DNA of 64,000 bases from positions 62,001-126,000 of the forward strand of contig NZ_ATXE01000002.1 of NCBI RefSeq assembly GCF_000421525.1, in the 5' to 3' direction. The notes below the pieces were generated by a model, which did not search any database, was not told the DNA's origin, and saw only the letters and a program-made list of their open reading frames with translations. The translations under genes were made by a program, and so were the position numbers. This document shows, one piece after another, positions 43,205 through 52,100 of the stretch. Position 1 is the first letter of the stretch; each line of letters opens with the position of its first letter. Source of the stretch: Aestuariimicrobium kwangyangense DSM 21549. GTDB lineage: Bacteria; Actinomycetota; Actinomycetes; Propionibacteriales; Propionibacteriaceae.

Positions 43205-43429
43205 TCAGGCCGGCCCTCCCTTGGCCAGGGCCTTCACGTCCTCGGTGCTCAGGGGATTCCCGGCGATACCCCACGACCCGCTCTTCACCTCCTCGACGAC
43301 GCACCACGTGACCGGGCGCATGTTCTCGCCCTCGATCGCCACCATGGCATCGGTCAGCCCGCGCACGATCTGCTGGGTCTGCTCGGGGGTGAAGACGTTC
43401 TCGATGACCTTCACGTTGATGAATGGCAT
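43205..43429 (-). CDS. 4-oxalocrotonate tautomerase family enzyme
   Basis: A 74-residue tautomerase. MPFINVKVIENVFTPEQTQQ gives the N-terminal proline that acts as catalytic base after Met removal. VTWCVVEEVKSGSWGIAGN is the second family motif (MPHxV/VxxEVxxxxWG). Hexameric enzymes of this type interconvert keto and enol forms of small acids. AAGGAGC lies just upstream of the ATG. No catabolic genes lie nearby, so the substrate is unknown. It precedes the LuxR-type gene on the same strand. Confidence 0.88.
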   Translation of the reverse strand: MPFINVKVIENVFTPEQTQQIVRGLTDAMVAIEGENMRPVTWCVVEEVKSGSWGIAGNPLSTEDVKALAKGGPA

Positions 43430-43539
43430 GACGTGCTCCTTCGTGCTGCACCTGCGCGGATCGCAGCTGCAGGATCAACCCTGCTCGTGGCGCCCCGGCT
43501 CCCGCATCGACACGGTGGGCCATTCCTGACCGGACGTGT

Positions 43540-43561
43540 CCATGGCCCGCACGGGCCATGG
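43540..43561. repeat. perfect 9-bp inverted repeat upstream of the ABC-F locus
   Basis: CCATGGCCC-GCAC-GGGCCATGG. A further GCGGG/CCCGC pair (43561-43580) and another CCATGG near 43585 follow. Operator or transcription-end structure for the divergent genes are both possible. Confidence 0.65.
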
Positions 43562-43602
43562 CGGGGCCCGAAAATCCCGCGACGCCATGGCGAGCGTGGC
43601 GC

Positions 43603-43608
43603 TAGGCT
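43603..43608 (+). promoter_or_regulatory. -10 box of the ABC-F leader
   Basis: TAGGCT ends seven bases before the ATG of the MTDR mini-ORF at 43616, fitting a leaderless transcript that begins with that ORF. Confidence 0.55.
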
Positions 43609-43615
43609 GGGCGTC

Positions 43616-43630
43616 ATGACAGATCGCTGA
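43616..43630 (+). CDS. putative 4-residue leader peptide (MTDR) of the ABC-F gene
   Basis: ATG-ACA-GAT-CGC-TGA directly follows a leaderless -10 box and lies 57 bases upstream of the ABC-F start. Very short leader ORFs that stall antibiotic-bound ribosomes are a known control device for ABC-F and erm resistance genes. Here the coding status is inferred only from the promoter geometry and the context. Confidence 0.45.
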   Translation: MTDR

Positions 43631-43646
43631 CCTGCCCTCGTCCCCA

Positions 43647-43681
43647 GGCCGCCGCCCGCGGTGGCCCAGTTCCACGCGGAG
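43647..43681 (+). promoter_or_regulatory. two mutually exclusive hairpins before the ABC-F gene
   Basis: Hairpin 1: GGCCGCC (43647-43653) with GGTGGCC (43660-43666), one G-U pair. Hairpin 2: CCGC-G-GTGG (43656-43664) with CCACGCGG (43672-43679), one bulge. Both use GGTGG, so only one can form at a time. Hairpin 2 covers part of the ribosome site GGAG (43678-43681). Confidence 0.45.
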
Positions 43682-43687
43682 TCAGTC

Positions 43688-45277
43688 ATGCAATCCTTCA
43701 TCCTCGACGGCGTCTCGTTCACCCACGATGGACGCCCTCTCCTCACCGACCTGAGCCTCACGGCAGCCCCCGGGCAACGGGTCGCCCTGATCGGCGAGAA
43801 CGGATCAGGCAAGTCAACCGTCCTGCACCTGGCCGCTGGCGCGCTGGTGCCCCAGTCGGGCACCATCGTCCGACCCTCCAGGGTGGGCATGCTGCACCAG
43901 CACCTGCCGTTCCGCCACACCGACTCCGTCGGCGACGTGCTCGAGCGGGCCCTGGTGCCCACCCGGACGCTGCTGGCCGACCTCGATCGTGCCGCCGAGG
44001 CGCTGGCCCACGACCCGGGTGCGGGTGCGCGCTACGCCACCCTGCTCGATGAGGCGGAACAGGTCGGCGCATGGACGATCGAACCCCGGGTCGAGGCGGC
44101 ACTGGCAGGTCTCGGCTTGGCCGAGGTGTCCCAACAACGGACCGTCACCAGCCTGTCGGGTGGTCAGCGCTCCCGGCTCGCGCTGGCCTCCTTGCTGCTG
44201 GAACGTCCCATCGGTCTGCTGCTGGACGAACCGACCAACCACCTGGACGACACCGCCCTCGACTTCCTGGCTGGTGAGCTGTCGAACTGGGGTGGCCCGG
44301 TGCTGTTCGCCAGCCACGACCGGCACTTCCTTGACACGGTGGCCACCAGGATCGTCGACCTCGACCCGGCCAGCTCAGCCGTCGGTGAGCTCAGGGTCGG
44401 CGTCACCACCACCGGGCGGTACTCCGACTACTTGGCCCAGCGAGAGAGCGAACGCAGGGCGTGGGACGAACGTTTCGGTGCCGAACGGCAACGGATCAAC
44501 GAACTCCGTCATGAGGTCGCCCACGGGGCTCGTCAGGTGTTCCACACCTCGGCTCCCAAGACCGAGCAGCGCGGGTCGAAGAAGTTCTACTCCGACAAGG
44601 CCTCGGCCACCATTGCCCGGCGGGTCAACCGCGCGCGTGCCAGCCTCGAGCAGGTCGAGCGGGAGCAGGTGCGCAAGCCCCCTTCGGCGCTGCGCTTCAC
44701 CGGATTCGGCGGGCGACCCCTCGACGGCGACGAGGTGCTGGTGAGTCTGCAGCAGGTCAGCGTCAACCACCGTCTGGCTGAGCTCAGCCTGGACCTGCGG
44801 GGTCGTGACCGCGTACTGGTGACCGGCGCCAACGGTTCGGGCAAGTCCACACTGGTCTCTGTCGTGAACGGCACCCTACGGCCCGATCAGGGCCGCCGCC
44901 TGGTGCGCCGTGGCCTGAGGATCGGGACCCTCACCCAGGACACGACCCCCACCGACCTCGATGCGACCCCAGCCGAACTGTTCCAGGATGTCGGGCGTTC
45001 GCTCTCCGACCTGGGGCTGGTGGCCGGACGCGACCAGCACCGACCGCTGGGGGAGCTGTCCCTGGGAACGCGCAAGCGGGTCGAGCTGGCTCGTCTGGTC
45101 GCCGACCCCCCGCACCTGCTGCTGCTGGACGAGCCCACCAACCACCTGGCCCTGGGACTGGCCGAAGAGCTCGAACGGGCCCTCGACGAGTTTCCCGGCG
45201 CCGTGCTGATCGCCAGTCACGACCGCTGGCTGAGGCAGCGGTGGCGTGGCCAGGTCATCACTCTGGGTCAGGACTGA
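43688..45277 (+). CDS. ABC-F family ATPase, probable ribosome-acting/antibiotic-protection type
   Basis: A 529-residue soluble protein with two ATP-binding cassettes and no membrane segments. Cassette 1: Walker A GENGSGKST (36-44), signature LSGGQRSRLALASLL, DEPTNHLDD. Cassette 2: GANGSGKST, LSLGTRKRVELARLV (signature variant LSLGT), DEPTNHLALG. The linker between them is basic and helical (about 250-340). This is the ABC-F layout; members act on the ribosomal E-site and many actinobacterial ones give macrolide/lincosamide-type protection. The ATG at 43688 has GCGGAG upstream; GTG 43661 lies inside the hairpins. Resistance is inference. Its 3' end overlaps the convergent VTT gene by 10 bases. 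Confidence 0.88.
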   Translation: MQSFILDGVSFTHDGRPLLTDLSLTAAPGQRVALIGENGSGKSTVLHLAAGALVPQSGTIVRPSRVGMLHQHLPFRHTDSVGDVLERALVPTRTLLADLDRAAEALAHDPGAGARYATLLDEAEQVGAWTIEPRVEAALAGLGLAEVSQQRTVTSLSGGQRSRLALASLLLERPIGLLLDEPTNHLDDTALDFLAGELSNWGGPVLFASHDRHFLDTVATRIVDLDPASSAVGELRVGVTTTGRYSDYLAQRESERRAWDERFGAERQRINELRHEVAHGARQVFHTSAPKTEQRGSKKFYSDKASATIARRVNRARASLEQVEREQVRKPPSALRFTGFGGRPLDGDEVLVSLQQVSVNHRLAELSLDLRGRDRVLVTGANGSGKSTLVSVVNGTLRPDQGRRLVRRGLRIGTLTQDTTPTDLDATPAELFQDVGRSLSDLGLVAGRDQHRPLGELSLGTRKRVELARLVADPPHLLLLDEPTNHLALGLAEELERALDEFPGAVLIASHDRWLRQRWRGQVITLGQD

Positions 45278-45753
45278 GCCGGCTGCACCTCTCCTCGCCT
45301 CCGCACGATCACGAACGCGGTCAGGGCGGCCACAGCGATCGCCAGAGCCGACCAGGCCGCCACGGGGGAGCGCTCGTGCAGAGCTGCCACCGAACGGAAC
45401 CCGACGAACCCCACGGTCGAGTAGATGAGGGCCCACAGCACACATCCCACGGTGACTGCCGGCAGGTAGTGGGCCAGGCGCATCCGAGTGGCGCCCGCGG
45501 CCAGGTTGACGACCGTCTGGATTCCCACCGTGAGGAAGGAGACCGACACCACGGGCGGACCCCAACGGTCGATCCAGCCCAGCACCCGCCGGTACCGGGC
45601 CGACTGGACCAGACGGAGCAGTCGAGGGTGCCGTGAGGCTGAGGCGCCCAACCCACGCCCCAGCCAGTAGGTGGCGTTGGCGCGCAGCATGACGATGACG
45701 AACAGGGCCGCCGCGATGACAGCCCACGGGGCTTCCCAGTCGAGCGGGTTCAT
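45268..45753 (-). CDS. small VTT/DedA-like membrane protein
   Basis: A 161-residue integral membrane protein. After a membrane segment (about 8-24) it shows YWLGRGLG, a basic loop, then IDRWGPPVVSVSFLTVGIQT and VNLAAGATRMRLAHYLPAVT, which resemble the re-entrant loop and G-x-x-x-M/L-x-x pattern of VTT/DedA proteins, followed by two more helices. It is shorter than typical DedA. The ATG at 45753 is six bases after TAGGAT on the minus strand (45765-45760). Its 3' end overlaps the ABC-F gene. Its role may be in lipid carrier or membrane homeostasis; this is uncertain. Confidence 0.75.
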   Translation of the reverse strand: MNPLDWEAPWAVIAAALFVIVMLRANATYWLGRGLGASASRHPRLLRLVQSARYRRVLGWIDRWGPPVVSVSFLTVGIQTVVNLAAGATRMRLAHYLPAVTVGCVLWALIYSTVGFVGFRSVAALHERSPVAAWSALAIAVAALTAFVIVRRRGEVQPAQS

Positions 45754-45759
45754 CGGATC

Positions 45760-45765
45760 ATCCTA
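45760..45765 (-). promoter_or_regulatory. -10 box of the VTT-like gene
   Basis: TAGGAT on the minus strand ends six bases before the ATG at 45753. Confidence 0.5.
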
Positions 45766-45803
45766 GCCAGCGGTGTCGTCGAGGCCGGTCCGCCTCCAGC
45801 CCG

Positions 45804-45809
45804 TAGCCT
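45804..45809 (+). promoter_or_regulatory. -10 box of the AEC transporter gene
   Basis: TAGCCT ends six bases before the GTG at 45816, which decides the start over GTG 45810. Confidence 0.5.
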
Positions 45810-45815
45810 GTGGGG

Positions 45816-46751
45816 GTGATCGACGTCCTGCTCGGGTTCCTGACCATCTGGGTGGTGATCGGTGTCGGCTGGCTGCTCGCGCACGTCGGGGTGCTCGACG
45901 AGACGGCCCAGCAGGTCCTGGGCAAGGTGACCTTCTTCATCGGCTCACCGGCCCTGCTGTTCGCCATGATGGCGCGAGCCGACCTGAAACGCGTCTTCGC
46001 CATGAACCTGTTGGTCAGCTTCATCGCTGCCGTGTCGGCCTCGCTGCTCTTCCTCGCCATCTCGCTGGTGGTACGTCCGCACCTCGAGCGCGCCCCCCGG
46101 ATCATCGGCACCTTCGCGTCCGGTTACGTGAACGCCGCCAACCTGGGCATCCCGATCGCCGCCTACGTGCTCAAGGACGTGACCTGGGTGGCTCCGATCC
46201 TGCTGATCCAGGTCGGCGTGCTGCAACCGATCTGCCTGTCACTGCTCGACGCCGACGCTGCCCGCGAGAGTGGACGAAGCCCGAGCCTGCTCCGGAACCT
46301 CTCCCTGCCGTTCCGCAACCCGATGACCGTGGCCACCCTGCTCGGTCTGGTCGTGAACCTCGCCGACTGGAGGATCCCCACCCCCGTCGCCGACCCCCTC
46401 GAACTGTTGGGTGCCCTCGCCGTGCCCTGCATGTTGCTCGCCTATGGACTGTCGCTCAGACTGGGCCCGCTGCCGGGTCGCGGGGGAGCGGGCTTCGAGA
46501 CCGCGCTGGCGAGCGTCCTGAAGCTCGTCGTCCAACCCCTGATCGCCTGGGGACTCGCGGTGGCGTTCAGACTCGATCCCATCCAGACCTTGGCCGTGAC
46601 CGTGATCGCTGGCCTGCCGACGGCCCAGAACGTCTTCGTCTGGTCGGTGCGCTACTCGCGGGGAATCGTGCTGGCCCGCGACGTGGTGTTCATCACCACC
46701 ATTGCCTCGATCCCGACCATCACCGTGATCGCCGCGCTGGTCCATCGCTGA
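45816..46751 (+). CDS. AEC-family transporter (auxin efflux carrier/malonate permease type)
   Basis: A 311-residue integral membrane protein with about ten helices. The pattern IWVVIGVGWLLAHVGVLDE, GSPALLFAMMARADL, SGYVNAANLGIPIAAYVL (with the conserved N-A-x-N-x-G-x-P region) and GLPTAQNVFVWSVRY matches the AEC family, which moves small organic acids or similar anions. The GTG at 45816 is set by the leaderless -10 box. It is divergent from the VTT-like gene. The substrate is unknown. Confidence 0.88.
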   Translation: MIDVLLGFLTIWVVIGVGWLLAHVGVLDETAQQVLGKVTFFIGSPALLFAMMARADLKRVFAMNLLVSFIAAVSASLLFLAISLVVRPHLERAPRIIGTFASGYVNAANLGIPIAAYVLKDVTWVAPILLIQVGVLQPICLSLLDADAARESGRSPSLLRNLSLPFRNPMTVATLLGLVVNLADWRIPTPVADPLELLGALAVPCMLLAYGLSLRLGPLPGRGGAGFETALASVLKLVVQPLIAWGLAVAFRLDPIQTLAVTVIAGLPTAQNVFVWSVRYSRGIVLARDVVFITTIASIPTITVIAALVHR

Positions 46752-46882
46752 GCCCTGCCACGCCGGAGGGCCCGGTGCCCGGCCGTGCCGTCCACGACGT
46801 CACCGGCTGGCGGCCTCACCGGGTCGGATCGGCGGACGGCTGGATTCCTCGTGGGTTAGGTTGACGGGTGGAAGGAGGGCCC

Positions 46883-47818
46883 ATGCCCGATCAGGACTTC
46901 GATCTCGACCGCAGTGTCGCCCAGGCGTGGGAGCAGTTCGCCGAGCGGCTGGCCGACGTCATCTCGGTGATCGCCGACGGCGAGTTGACCATCGGGACGC
47001 TCTCGTCGAGCGCCGACGCAGCGCCCTTCGTGCGCTACTCCGTCTCGTCGGAACGGCCGGAGGTCGTGGTGGTCGAGGCCGCCAGCAATGCGGTCCTGGG
47101 GGAAGGTTTCCAGCTCGGGGTCGAGCAACTGCACCAGCTCGAAAAGTTGGGCTGGCAGTCACCGACGGTTGACGGTGAGACCCCCAGCCCGAACTTCACC
47201 CTGGTCCGCCCCCAGGACGAGTCGGCCTTCCTCGCCGACCTGGGGGTGCGCACGCTGCGTGACGTCTTCGGGGTGCAGCACCCGGTCTTCCTGGCCCCCG
47301 ACCACTTGGCGGAGGTGCTCCAGGGCAGTGTTCCCGCCGAGGACGAGGCCCACACGCAGCCGTCGCGCTTCGATCCGAGCGACCTGGTGGCCATCATGCC
47401 CTCGGGTCGTGCACATCTCGACCAACTGGTCTCCGAGGAACTCGCGCAGATGTTCGGCCACGAGCCGTTGCGCGACTCCGAGGGTGACATCGCCATCCGG
47501 GTCGGCTCGACCATGGTCTTCGTCCGCACCACTCCCGACGCCGAGGAGGTGGTGCTGTTCTCGGCCCTCGTGCACGACGTCGAGGGCCGTTCACGGGCCG
47601 TCGAGGTGCTCAACGACCTCAATGTCGAGGCCCGCCACGGTCGCTTCGCGCTGCACCGCGACCGCGTCTTCGTGCAGTTGTCAGTGCTCGCGCACCCCTT
47701 CGTGCCTGCGCACCTGCACCAGGCGCTCCGCCTGATCAGCGCTGTCGCCGACGGCCTCGACGACGAACTCGCCGCCAAACTGCGCGGCCGCACCACCTTC
47801 GACCAACGAGCCGAGTGA
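46883..47818 (+). CDS. YbjN/T3SS-chaperone-like (TY-Chap) domain protein
   Basis: A 311-residue soluble protein without signal or membrane segments. It reads as two alpha/beta units: the first around WEQFAERLADVISVIADGEL to LGWQSPTVDG, the second around LDQLVSEELAQMFGHEPLRD to LHQALRLISAVADGL with an internal VFVRTTPDAEEVVLFSALVH. The layout resembles actinobacterial proteins annotated as YbjN or Tir-chaperone-like (TY-Chap) domains. The ATG at 46883 follows GGAAGGAGG; GTG 46868 is the alternative, five bases after TAGGTT. Function unknown, possibly peptide binding. Seven bases separate it from the next gene. Confidence 0.7.
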   Translation: MPDQDFDLDRSVAQAWEQFAERLADVISVIADGELTIGTLSSSADAAPFVRYSVSSERPEVVVVEAASNAVLGEGFQLGVEQLHQLEKLGWQSPTVDGETPSPNFTLVRPQDESAFLADLGVRTLRDVFGVQHPVFLAPDHLAEVLQGSVPAEDEAHTQPSRFDPSDLVAIMPSGRAHLDQLVSEELAQMFGHEPLRDSEGDIAIRVGSTMVFVRTTPDAEEVVLFSALVHDVEGRSRAVEVLNDLNVEARHGRFALHRDRVFVQLSVLAHPFVPAHLHQALRLISAVADGLDDELAAKLRGRTTFDQRAE

Positions 47819-47825
47819 GGCACTG

Positions 47826-48233
47826 ATGGAACACGGGCACTTCACCACGATCGACCCCGACGAGTGCCGCACGCTGCTTCGGCAGGCGGGTGTGGGACGA
47901 CTCGCCTGGGCGGTGGAGGGGCGGGTGCACCTGCTTCCCGTCACCTGCACCAGTGACGGCGAGACGATCTGGTACCGCACCTCGCCGGGCAGCCCACTGG
48001 CGGGCGCCGTCGGCGAGGTCGTCTTCGAGATCGATGACCTCGACGACGAGACCAGAACCGGCTGGAGCGTGGTCGCGCGAGGGGTGATGGCCGACTCGGG
48101 ACGAACTTCCACACCAGCGCCCGAACCGTGGGCACCGGGCGAGAGAGAATTGGGTCGGGCCATCCGAATCACGGAAGTCTCCGGACGATCGGTCGCCCCC
48201 GGAACCGAGAGGGATGTCGATGTCTACGCATGA
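47826..48233 (+). CDS. pyridoxamine 5'-phosphate oxidase-like flavin-binding protein
   Basis: A 135-residue PPOX-type split-barrel protein. CRTLLRQAGVGRLAWAVEGR, VHLLPVTCTSDGETIWYRTS and VVFEIDDLDDETRTGWSVVA follow the standard pattern of small actinobacterial members (LGRLA...P..Y/F...W.RT...V.FEID). These bind FMN, F420 or heme; which one cannot be decided. The C-terminal region is Pro-rich. It overlaps the Usp gene and follows the YbjN-like gene closely, so the three are likely one transcript. Confidence 0.85.
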   Translation: MEHGHFTTIDPDECRTLLRQAGVGRLAWAVEGRVHLLPVTCTSDGETIWYRTSPGSPLAGAVGEVVFEIDDLDDETRTGWSVVARGVMADSGRTSTPAPEPWAPGERELGRAIRITEVSGRSVAPGTERDVDVYA

Positions 48234-49122
48234 GGAAACGGACGGGCCGGAGCAGTACCGACCGCACGTGTTGGTGGGGGTCGACGGATCCGAGGACGGC
48301 CTGCGCGCCGTCGCGTTCGGGGTGCGGGCAGCCCTGGCGCGCAAGGCCGAACTGTTGCTGGTGCACGCCGTCGATGATGCTGTGCTGGCTGGCACCTGGG
48401 GTGTCGTCTACGATCCCTCCAGCCTCGAGTCGGCAGCCAGCGAGGTGCTCGCCGAGGCCGTGAAACATGCCGTCGACACGGGGATGGCCGCCGACCAGGT
48501 GCACACCGAGGTGGTGCTCGGAAACGCTGCGGCCGTGCTGGCCAAACTGTCGAAGGACGCCACCTTGTTGGTGATCGGACGACGGGCCATCTCCGGTCTG
48601 GAGCGCATGTTCGTGGGGTCGACCAGTGTCTCGCTGGCCTCCACCGCGGCCTGCCCCGTGGTGGTCATCTCGAACGCCGTCAACCCAGGCCCGACCGGTG
48701 CCCACGGTGTGGTGGGTATCGGCGTCGAGTGCGACAAGCACTCCACCCAGACCTTGAAGGCAGCCTTCGACGAGGCTCGGCTGCGCGGTGCCAGCGTGCT
48801 GGCCACCACCGTGCAGGCCAACATCCCTCCCGGCATGTTCGGGGGCTATCGCCTCACCGCCGAGGCCGAGACCGAGATGCGTCACGCCGCCGAGCTGCAG
48901 CTCGCCGACATCGTGGGCCGGGTGGCAGGGGGGTACCCGGACGTCCCGCACACCCTGCAGGTCACCCTGGGGCACCCCGTCGAACAACTGATCGCTCTGT
49001 CTGCGACCGTCGACCTGCTCGTGCTGGGCATGCGTCCGCCGTCGGTCATCGGCTTCTCCATCGGGGGCGTCACCCGCGCCGTGCTGGCCCACGCCAAATG
49101 TCCGCTGCTGGTGGTGCACTGA
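48220..49122 (+). CDS. tandem universal stress protein
   Basis: A 300-residue protein with two Usp domains. Domain 1: VLVGVDGSEDGLRAVAFGVR, a central helix, and VVLGNAAAVLAKLSKDATLL leading to the ATP-type motif VIGRRAISGLERMFVGSTS. Domain 2: VVGIGVECDKHSTQTLKAAF and LLVLGMRPPSVIGFSIGGVT. The G-x2-G-x9-G-S pattern is visible in the first and altered in the second. The ATG at 48220 is favoured by GAGAGGG six bases upstream; ATG 48214 is an in-frame alternative. It overlaps the PPOX-like gene by 14 bases. Confidence 0.88.
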   Translation: MSTHEETDGPEQYRPHVLVGVDGSEDGLRAVAFGVRAALARKAELLLVHAVDDAVLAGTWGVVYDPSSLESAASEVLAEAVKHAVDTGMAADQVHTEVVLGNAAAVLAKLSKDATLLVIGRRAISGLERMFVGSTSVSLASTAACPVVVISNAVNPGPTGAHGVVGIGVECDKHSTQTLKAAFDEARLRGASVLATTVQANIPPGMFGGYRLTAEAETEMRHAAELQLADIVGRVAGGYPDVPHTLQVTLGHPVEQLIALSATVDLLVLGMRPPSVIGFSIGGVTRAVLAHAKCPLLVVH

Positions 49123-49142
49123 CCGCGTAGGCTGGGCGGGCC

Positions 49143-52100
49143 ATGAACCAGCCCGCCCTCGCCGCCCTGCCCGCCGGCCTCGATCTCACCTGCGCGCCGC
49201 AGCTGCCGATCTCGGTCCGGGCCGACGACATCGGCGACCTGCTCGACCGCCACCAGGTGATCGTGGTGGCGGGGGAGACCGGGTCGGGCAAGACCACGCA
49301 GTTGCCCAAGATCGCGCTGGCTCGTGGCCGACGGCGCATCGCCCACACCCAGCCCCGTCGGATCGCCGCCCGGTCGGTGGCCGAGCGCCTCGCCAGCGAG
49401 ATCAACACGCCGCTGGGTGAGGTGGTCGGCTACCAGGTGCGGTTCACCCGACAGGCGGGCCGCGAGACCCGGGTGAAGGTGATGACCGACGGCGTGCTGC
49501 TCGCTGAGATCACCCGCGATCGCGACCTGCGTCGCTACGACACGATCATCATCGACGAGGCCCACGAACGCAGCCTCAACATCGACTTCCTGCTGGGCTA
49601 CCTCAAACAGCTGCTCACCCGCAGGCGCGACCTGAAGGTGGTCATCACCTCGGCCACCATCGACACCGCCCGGTTCTCCGAGCACTTCGAGGGCGCTCCC
49701 GTCGTGGAGGTCTCCGGGCGCACCTTCCCGGTCGAGACCCGCTACCGCCCCCTGGGTGACGATGACGACCAGGTCGCCGGCATCAGCGCAGCGGTGGAGG
49801 AGTTGGCGGCCGAAGGTCCCGGCGACATCCTCGTCTTCCTGTCGGGGGAGCGGGAGATCCGTGATGCCGCCGAGGCGGTCAGCGCACTGAAGCTGCCCGA
49901 GACCGAGGTGCTGCCGCTGTACGCGCGGCTGTCGTCCGCGGAGCAGCAGCGGGTCTTCCAGTCCCACACGGGTCGGCGGGTGGTGCTGGCCACCAACGTG
50001 GCCGAGACCTCGATCACGGTTCCCGGCATCCGTTACGTGGTCGATCCCGGAACTGCCAGGGTCAGTCGGTACTCGGCCCGCACGAAGGTGCAGCGGCTGC
50101 CCATCGAACCGGTGTCGCAGGCTTCGGCCAACCAGCGCGCCGGACGGTGCGGTCGCGTGGCCCCCGGGATCTGCATCCGCCTGTACTCCGAGGAGGACTA
50201 CCAGGCTCGTCCCGAGTTCACCGAACCCGAGATCCTGAGGACGAACCTCGCCTCGGTCATCCTGCAGATGGCGCAGGCGGGGCTGGGTGACATCGCGGCT
50301 TTCCCGTTCGTCGAGGCCCCCGACTCCGGGCAGATCACCGACGGCATGCGTCTGCTCGACGAATTGGGTGCCCTGGCGCCCGGCAACCGCCATCACCCGA
50401 GACTGACGCAGACGGGTCACGCCCTCGCCAAGCTGCCGGTCGACCCCCGACTGGGACGGATGCTGATCGAGGCCCAGCGGCGCGACTGTCTGCGCGAGGT
50501 GCTGGTCATCGTCTCCGCGCTCGCGATCCCGGACGTCAGGGAACGGCCCGTCGACAAGCGGCCGCAGGCCGACGCCATGCACGCCCGGTTCACCCGCGAG
50601 GTGGTGACAGCGGCTCAGGCCAGCACCGACGACCAGGGCCGGCCACTGCGGCACACCGCCCACACCAACACCCGCAAGGAGCAGGGCCCGCCGGCAGGTG
50701 AGGGCGGCGACGTGATGCCGCTGGTGCGACTGTGGAACTACCTGCGTGGGGCCAGACGCGAGTTGTCGGGCAACGCCTTCCGCCGGATGTGCCGAGAGGA
50801 GTACCTCAACTTCCTGCGGGTGCGTGAGTGGGAGGACCTGCACGCACAACTGCGGGAACTGTGCAAGGAACTGGGCTGGCACCGCAACCAGTCCGCAGCC
50901 GCCACCAGTGACGTGTTGACCAGCGTGCTGGCCGGACTCCTGGGCCACGTCGGACTGGCGGACGTGCGGGAGCCGAGCCCCGCGCGCGGATCAGGCCCAC
51001 GCAAGCGCACCCGCCCGGGGCCGCGGGAGTACCTCGGTGCCCGTGGCGCCCGGTTCGCGATCAATCCCGGCTCGGTGCTGGCCCGCAACCCACCCCCGCT
51101 GGTGATGGCCGTCGAACTCGTCGAGACCAGCCGACTCTGGGCGCGCACGGTGGCCGAGATCCAGGCCGAGTGGGTCGAACAGGTGGCCGAGCACGTGCTC
51201 AAGCGGCAGTACTCCGAGCCGCACTGGTCGTCCAACTCGGGTTCAGTGGTGGCCATGGAGCGGGTGAGCCTCTACGGGGTGCCGATCATCGCGGAGCGTC
51301 CCGTGAACTACGCCCGGATCAACCCGGTCGAGGCCCGCGAGATCTTCATCCGGCAAGGTCTCGTCGAACAGGCGTGGCCCAATCGCCACGCCGTGCTGGC
51401 CCACAACGCCGAAGTGCGGCGACGGGCCGAGGAGATCGAGGAGCGCAGCCGGCGTCGGGACGTGGTCGTTGATGACCAGGTCATCTTCGACTTCTACGAC
51501 CGTCGCATCCCCGACGAGGTGGTCTCGGCCAGCCACTTCGACGCGTGGTGGCGTCGGGTCGACGACAAGCGACTGCTGGAACTCGACCTCGACGACCTCA
51601 TTCGGGACGACACCCAGACGTTCGACGAGGGTGCCTTCCCCGACCACTGGCAGGTGGGTGACCTTCGACTCGACGTCCGCTACGTGTTCGAGCCGGGGTC
51701 CGGTCACGACGGTGTGACGGTGACCATCCCGATGCGCCTGCTCAACCAGTTGACGGCGGAGCCGTTCAGTTGGCAGGTGCCCGGGTTGCGTCAGGAACTC
51801 GCCACCGAACTCATCCGCGGACTGCCGAAACACCTGCGGACCAACTACGTCCCTGCCCCCGACCATGCCCGTGAGGCCCTGCGTTGGCTGGACGGTGATG
51901 GCGGCGGAGATCGGTCCGTGCGTTTCGCCGATGAACTCGGACGAGCGCTGACCGCCCTGACCGGTTCCCCGGTGCCGGCAGATGCCTGGCGTCCCGAAGC
52001 GGTCCCCGACCACCTGCGAGTCCGGTTCCAGGTGACCTCGAGGGAGGGTTCCGACCGGATCGGCAAGGACTTCGACGAACTGCGCCAGGAGTTGGCGACC

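Noticed and set aside
48882-50948. 688-codon open frame on the minus strand
   Set aside because: Antisense to the Usp gene and hrpA; composition reflects codon-position GC bias, with no motifs.
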